The notes under the pieces were generated by a model. It was not told where the DNA came from, ran no database searches, and saw only the letters and a program-made list of their open reading frames with translations. Made by a program: the position numbers and the translations under genes. Source: XYA12-FULL-58-9 sp001798605 (GTDB lineage: Bacteria; Myxococcota; XYA12-FULL-58-9). From it: a stretch of DNA of 19,864 nucleotides. Positions 16,162 through 19,864 of this stretch are shown here, piece by piece (the first letter of the stretch is position 1; every line of letters starts with the position of its first letter). The DNA lies in the NCBI GenBank assembly GCA_036736205.1, contig DAINMX010000106.1:1-19864 (forward strand), read 5' to 3'.

Positions 16162-16466
16162 CGAGAACTCCCCGTTTTTGACGTTATCATCGGTACCAAG
16201 AGCTCTTTGGCAAGCAAATCTTCCACAAATGCGTGGGTGTCCGCCTGTGCCCGATCCTTCGTGGTATCAAACTCTTCCGTTATCGCGGCAGCGACATGAT
16301 CCAACGTCGCACCATTTTCAAATAATTCCCAGATGCGAGTCCCGACTTCGTTGAGTCGCATCATTCGACTTTTCAACAAGATGAAGGCCGTGCCATCGAG
16401 GGTACGACACGCAACCTGGGGGTTCCAGACGTATTGTTTGTTCGATGCCTGTTCGGTCGAGCCCAT
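16158..16466 (-). CDS. PqqD-family peptide-recognition protein
   Basis: A 102-residue PqqD-like protein. The family signature is clear: a short beta-hairpin (VACRTLDGTAFILLKSRMMR), then LNEVGTRIWELFENGATLD (about residues 38-56), then a helical end with ITEEFD and HAFVEDLLAKELL. PqqD proteins bind the leader of a precursor peptide and present it to a radical SAM partner. ATG 16466 is chosen because GGAGG lies 9 nt upstream; a TTG at 16511 would add 15 residues and lacks such a site. Its TGA overlaps the ATG of the giant lipoprotein gene. It starts 73 bp after spoVR on the same strand. It is separated from the radical SAM gene by more than 8 kb, an unusual arrangement, as the two are normally adjacent or fused. 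Confidence 0.88.
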   Translation of the reverse strand: MGSTEQASNKQYVWNPQVACRTLDGTAFILLKSRMMRLNEVGTRIWELFENGATLDHVAAAITEEFDTTKDRAQADTHAFVEDLLAKELLVPMITSKTGSSR

Positions 16467-16539
16467 CCCCTCACCTCCCACATTCACATTAGGTCGTGTC
16501 AGTCGTGTCAAAACTCTGCTGCTCTACATCTACAGATGA

Positions 16540-18033
16540 TCACGGCTCGGATTCGATGTCCTTGGCCTTGAACTCTTGCCCGTCGAAGGAAGCCAACACC
16601 ACGCGCTTTTCGATTCGCGTCACAATGGAAACAGGACGCGCCCACATGGCTTGGAGATTGATGAGAGTGTCGCGCATGTAGTCCTGGCGGAGATCGATAC
16701 CTTCGTGCTGATGCTTGAGTAACAACTCTCCCCGGTTTTCGAAATTCCCGTCGACCACTCGAATGAACGGCTGGCCAAAGTTGGTCAGCTGAAACAAGAG
16801 CCTCTCTTTGATCGCCTTGAACTCTCGGTCAGCAATCTCCCAATTGTCCGACTTTTTGTTGTAGTCGTAGTTGAACATCAACTTTTCGCGGGCGAATTCC
16901 GGCGTCAGGAACTCATCAATGAAGGTAACGTCGTTGTAATGCCGACGTACTTCAAAGACCTTTTGTCGGCCAAGACCCGCTTGGGTGTCCCAGCTCTTGC
17001 GGTCGGCCAGGTTGTCACACTCGAGCCACTCTTTTCCGAAACGGCCTCTGTTCCAACGGTCCTCAATGTCACGGAAGAGATCGAGCCCCAGCTTGTAGGG
17101 ATTGATGGAGCCCGGCTGCACGCCCATGGTTCCAGCGTGGCGATCTGCATAGTCGATGACTTCGGCGTCCGTGAGCGCCTTCTGTGTCATGATCGTGGTG
17201 TGCCAGAAGCACGCCCACCCCTCGTTCATGATCTTCGTTTGACCCTGGGGAGCGTAATAGTAGGACTCGTCACGGATCATCGCGAGGATGTCCCGTTGCC
17301 AATTCTCCAACGGCGCATTCTCCAACACAAACAACAGAACGTCCCGCTCCGGTTCCTCTGGGAAACGGCGCTGTTGAGCCCTCTCCTCGCGCAGCTTGCG
17401 TTTTTGCTCGTCGAGAAATTCCTTGGGGTTGACGTACTGCTGCATGTACTCGCGCTCGACCTTGAGACGCGGCACGTCAGTGATCTCCTGATCTTGGTCA
17501 ACCAGCTCTTGTTTGTCGGGCCGACGCTTGATGTACGGGGCCTGTCGATCAATCAGGTTCTCGATCGATAGACACCGGTCAACGAACGCTTCGACCTTCT
17601 CCACACCATAGCGATCAATGTACCGACGGACCTTGGTGCCATGATTGGCCATGCTGTCCATCATCTTGCGGTTCGTATGCGCGAAGGCGAAATTGTTCTT
17701 GAAAAAGTCGACGTGGCCGTACACATGGGCCATCACCAACTTCTGATCGACGTCTTCGTTTGAAGCGAGAAGATAGGCGTACGAGGGGTCGTTGTTGATC
17801 ACCATCTCGTAGATCTTAGACAAACCGTAGGCGTAGCTCTTCGACAGTTGCTCATATTCCATCCCGAACTTCCAATGAGGATATCGGGTAGGAAAGCCGC
17901 CGTACGCAGCAATCATGTTGAGCTCGTCGTATGAGACGACCTCAAAAAGAACATCAAAGAAATCGAGGCCGTAGTCTCGAGCGTATCTCTCGATGCGGCT
18001 TCGGATTTCCTCCAGATGGGAAGGTAGTGCCAT
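16540..18033 (-). CDS. spoVR: SpoVR family protein
   Basis: A 497-residue SpoVR family protein. The family is widespread, linked to spore cortex formation in Bacillus and often encoded with the kinase PrkA and a YeaH-like protein in Proteobacteria; the biochemical activity is unknown. Recognisable stretches are YGLDFFDVLFEVVSYDELN, YGGFPTRYPHWKFGMEYE and MAHVYGHVDFFKNNFAFAHT near the N-terminus, and MNEGWACFWHTTIMT in the middle. ATG 18033 is chosen because the product then begins as family members do (MALPSHLEEIRSRIERYARD). The frame is open a further 90 codons upstream, but that overlaps the divergent epmA gene. Neither PrkA nor YeaH is present here. The 5' leader has alternative hairpins. 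It may be transcribed through into the PqqD gene, as no terminator is visible in the 73-bp spacer. Confidence 0.95.
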   Translation of the reverse strand: MALPSHLEEIRSRIERYARDYGLDFFDVLFEVVSYDELNMIAAYGGFPTRYPHWKFGMEYEQLSKSYAYGLSKIYEMVINNDPSYAYLLASNEDVDQKLVMAHVYGHVDFFKNNFAFAHTNRKMMDSMANHGTKVRRYIDRYGVEKVEAFVDRCLSIENLIDRQAPYIKRRPDKQELVDQDQEITDVPRLKVEREYMQQYVNPKEFLDEQKRKLREERAQQRRFPEEPERDVLLFVLENAPLENWQRDILAMIRDESYYYAPQGQTKIMNEGWACFWHTTIMTQKALTDAEVIDYADRHAGTMGVQPGSINPYKLGLDLFRDIEDRWNRGRFGKEWLECDNLADRKSWDTQAGLGRQKVFEVRRHYNDVTFIDEFLTPEFAREKLMFNYDYNKKSDNWEIADREFKAIKERLLFQLTNFGQPFIRVVDGNFENRGELLLKHQHEGIDLRQDYMRDTLINLQAMWARPVSIVTRIEKRVVLASFDGQEFKAKDIESEP

Positions 18034-18046
18034 TGGCGAGAGACTA

Positions 18047-18083
18047 CCCTGCAACGACGGCAACCGCAAACACGGTTGCAGGG
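18047..18083 (-). promoter_or_regulatory. alternative hairpins in the spoVR leader
   Basis: CCCTGCAAC (18047-18055) and GTTGCAGGG (18075-18083) form a perfect 9-bp stem with a 19-nt loop. GCAACCG (18060-18066) and CGGTTGC (18073-18079) form a perfect 7-bp stem with a 6-nt loop. The two share 18075-18079, so they exclude each other. In the spoVR mRNA the 3' arm of the long stem ends in AGGG, 13 nt before ATG, the only Shine-Dalgarno-like stretch. An RNA switch, or a DNA operator, would both fit. Confidence 0.45.
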
Positions 18084-18098
18084 GGAAAAATGGCGATA

Positions 18099-18127
18099 TT
18101 GACAGCACCGCGCAAACTTCGCATAGG
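18099..18127 (+). promoter_or_regulatory. candidate promoter for epmA
   Basis: A perfect TTGACA at 18099-18104 is followed, after exactly 17 nt, by CATAGG at 18122-18127 (3 of 6 matches to TATAAT). The predicted start near 18134 would leave a leader of about 36 nt before GTG 18170. Confidence 0.35.
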
Positions 18128-18169
18128 CCCCCGTGGCCAACGCGGTGTGCTGCCACGGGAGCATGGTGA

Positions 18170-19162
18170 GTGAATAATCTTGCAGAAAGGGCCAAGATTC
18201 GGGCAACAGTGATCCGAGCCCTGCGTGCGTTCTTTGATGATCGAGGCTTCGTGGAGGTCGACACCCCGGTGGCGTTGACCGCCATGGCACCCGAGTCCCA
18301 CATCGAAGCCCCCTCGGTGGTTCTCCATCTCGAAAAGGGCAGCTACCGACGATATTTGCAGACTTCGCCGGAGCTGCCGATGAAGCGACTGTTGGCCGCG
18401 GGCCTGCCGCAGATCTACCAGATTGCACCCGTCTTCCGCGATGGCGACCTGAGCCCACAGCACCGGCCGGAGTTTCGCCTCCTCGAGTGGTATCGCCGCG
18501 ATCAGGACTGGACAATCCTGCTCGATGATTGTCAGGACCTCGTACGTTCGTGCGCCACCGCAATCGAGGCTGACTGCCTCCGGGTTGGTGATCGGCGCAT
18601 CTCTATCGGCTCGGAATTCGCTCGCCTGAGTGTCGACGCGGCGTTTTGTCAGTACGCGGGTTTCTCCATACTCGACGCTCTCGATCTCGAGACGCTGCAA
18701 GGTTGCGCCTCGAGGGCCGGGGTACACTTCGAGCCATCTGACGATTGGAACGATCTGTTCCATCGAGTCTTTCTCAATCTCGTGGAGCCATCACTTGCCG
18801 CCTTTGCGAAACCGCTGTTTCTCACCGACTACCCGGCACCTCTGGCTTCCTTGGCTCGACTCAATCCACGCGATCCCCGTACGGCGGAACGGTTTGAACT
18901 GTTTGTCGGCGGCATCGAGCTCGCAAACGGTTTTGGCGAGCTCACCGACGCAGCCGAGCAACGTCGCCGCTTCGCGGTGGAAAGCATCAGGCGCGCGGAG
19001 GCTGGCCAAGCCAACTATCCAGACGATGAGCGGTTCTTTGCGGCGCTTGAACAATTGCCGACAGCCGTGGGAATCGCCTTGGGGGTAGAACGACTGCTCA
19101 TGCTCCTGTTCGGTGCCAATGACATCGATGCCATCTCCCTGTTGCCCTGGGAGGAAACGTGA
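18170..19162 (+). CDS. epmA: EF-P--(R)-beta-lysine ligase
   Basis: A 330-residue class II lysyl-tRNA synthetase paralogue lacking the anticodon-binding domain, as in EpmA (PoxA/GenX), which attaches beta-lysine to a lysine of elongation factor P. Motif 1 is near FVEVDTPV (residues 27-34). TSPELPMKRLLAAG (65-78), motif 2 around FRDGDLSPQHRPEFRLLEWY (89-108), ELANGFGEL and motif 3 ALGVERLLMLL all match the family. Length is close to the usual 325. The start is GTG 18170, since the nearer ATG at 18163 is out of frame and stops at once. It is divergent from spoVR and 7 nt before trmB. EpmB, the lysine 2,3-aminomutase that supplies beta-lysine, is not in the window. Confidence 0.93.
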   Translation: MNNLAERAKIRATVIRALRAFFDDRGFVEVDTPVALTAMAPESHIEAPSVVLHLEKGSYRRYLQTSPELPMKRLLAAGLPQIYQIAPVFRDGDLSPQHRPEFRLLEWYRRDQDWTILLDDCQDLVRSCATAIEADCLRVGDRRISIGSEFARLSVDAAFCQYAGFSILDALDLETLQGCASRAGVHFEPSDDWNDLFHRVFLNLVEPSLAAFAKPLFLTDYPAPLASLARLNPRDPRTAERFELFVGGIELANGFGELTDAAEQRRRFAVESIRRAEAGQANYPDDERFFAALEQLPTAVGIALGVERLLMLLFGANDIDAISLLPWEET

Positions 19163-19169
19163 GTCACAC

Positions 19170-19799
19170 ATGACCCGAAGTCGCCATCGCATCCATGGCA
19201 ATCCCTTCAATCTCCATGGTGAGGTTGAGATTCCCGATTGGAATGTGGTGTTTGGTCGCGCGGCCCCATTCGCCCTCGACATTGGCTTCGGTGCCGGTGC
19301 CTTCACGCTCGAGCTTGCCCGTCGTCATCCTGAATTCAACGTCATCGGTGTGGAGATTCGCACACACTTGGTGGACGACCTCAACGATGCCGCTCGAAAA
19401 CAGAAACTCACCAACCTTCATGCAGTCCTTGCGAATGCCAACCTTCACCTCAAGGAGCTGGTACCAGACAACTCCGTTGTGCTCACCACCATCAACTTCC
19501 CAGATCCTTGGTACAAGAAGCGCCATCACAAACGCAGGGTGGTGCAACCAGAATGGCTGGAGACGTTGGCAGGCAAGCTTCAGACCGAAGCCACGGTCCA
19601 CATCGCCACGGACTACGAACCTGGTGCCCTGCACGCCCGTGAAGTGTTCGACAGTTCCCCCCTCTTTCGCAATCTCGATGGAAACGGTTGTTGGGCCCCC
19701 GAGAGCACCACGGGCATTGCCACCGAAAGAGAGCGAACCCACCTCGCCCGAAATGAGCCGATCTATCGGCTGCGATATCGCCGTTGTGATTTGCCATAG
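19170..19799 (+). CDS. trmB: tRNA (guanine-N7-)-methyltransferase
   Basis: A 209-residue class I methyltransferase that makes m7G46 in tRNA. The SAM-binding loop is DIGFGAGAFTLELA (residues 37-50), followed by the acidic VIGVEIR. The hallmark INFPDPWYKKRHHKRR (108-123) and TDYEPGA (about 147-153) are diagnostic of TrmB. The N-terminal part is short compared with enterobacterial TrmB but normal for other lineages. ATG 19170 lies 7 nt after the epmA stop, and GGGAGGAAA at the end of epmA probably serves as a distant ribosome-binding site, so the two genes should be co-transcribed and coupled. Confidence 0.95.
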   Translation: MTRSRHRIHGNPFNLHGEVEIPDWNVVFGRAAPFALDIGFGAGAFTLELARRHPEFNVIGVEIRTHLVDDLNDAARKQKLTNLHAVLANANLHLKELVPDNSVVLTTINFPDPWYKKRHHKRRVVQPEWLETLAGKLQTEATVHIATDYEPGALHAREVFDSSPLFRNLDGNGCWAPESTTGIATERERTHLARNEPIYRLRYRRCDLP

Positions 19800-19864
19800 G
19801 AAAAGAACAACCAACGCTGAGGAGCCTTGTCGGGAAGGGGCTCAAATGGTAGCATGGGGCGTCA

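Noticed and set aside
15307..16299. 330-codon open frame on the plus strand
   Set aside because: Antisense to the N-terminal part of the giant gene and pqqD, with no recognisable motif.
16483..16511. TTGACA with a TGTGAA 17 nt later, upstream of pqqD
   Set aside because: The predicted start point falls inside the GGAGG ribosome-binding site of the pqqD ATG, so it is unlikely to drive that gene.
19818..19843. GAGCC...GGCTC inverted repeat after trmB as a terminator
   Set aside because: Only a 5-bp stem with a long loop and no T-run follows.
19846..19864. Start of a next plus-strand gene (ATG after GGAAGGGG)
   Set aside because: Only six codons are visible before the window ends, so coding status cannot be judged.

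Overview
The window looks like a chromosomal segment of a deltaproteobacterial-type organism (Myxococcota or Bradymonadales-like). That is inferred from very large lipoproteins with Cys-rich, Ig-like and FG-GAP modules, together with housekeeping genes (SpoVR, EpmA, TrmB). A run of 100 N at 3904-4003 marks a scaffold join, so this is a draft or metagenome assembly. No rRNA, tRNA, CRISPR array or transposase was recognised.

Layout. 1-157 holds only an unassignable gene end. 158-3211 (-) is a Cys-rich FG-GAP lipoprotein. 3212-3530 has no gene but carries short tandem repeats. 3531-4405 (-) is one secreted hypothetical gene, or two, interrupted by the N gap. 4492-5858 (-) encodes an S24/S26 (signal-peptidase-like) peptidase and a class I methyltransferase. 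5859-6058 is a divergent control region with a TATAAT box and a perfect 12-bp palindrome. 6059-7875 (+) encodes an HPr-kinase-like P-loop protein and a radical SAM/SPASM enzyme, overlapping by ATGA. 8036-8191 (-) encodes a 51-residue peptide that looks like a RiPP precursor. 8221-16161 (-) is a 2646-residue Ig-like/seven-bladed-propeller lipoprotein. 16158-16466 (-) is PqqD-like, overlapping the giant gene by ATGA. 16540-18033 (-) is SpoVR. 18170-19799 (+) is EpmA followed by TrmB.

Main finding. Positions 4492-16466 read as one candidate peptide-modification system: precursor, PqqD-type recognition domain, radical SAM/SPASM maturase, HPrK-like kinase, methyltransferase and S24/S26 peptidase. 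The unusual part is the minus-strand operon pqqD - giant surface lipoprotein - precursor, in which the giant gene is translationally coupled to pqqD and lies 29 nt before the precursor. No transporter is visible. The giant protein may be the export, display or substrate partner of the peptide, but this is inference.

A second regulatory candidate is the 5' leader of spoVR, where two mutually exclusive hairpins can form and one covers the only Shine-Dalgarno-like stretch.
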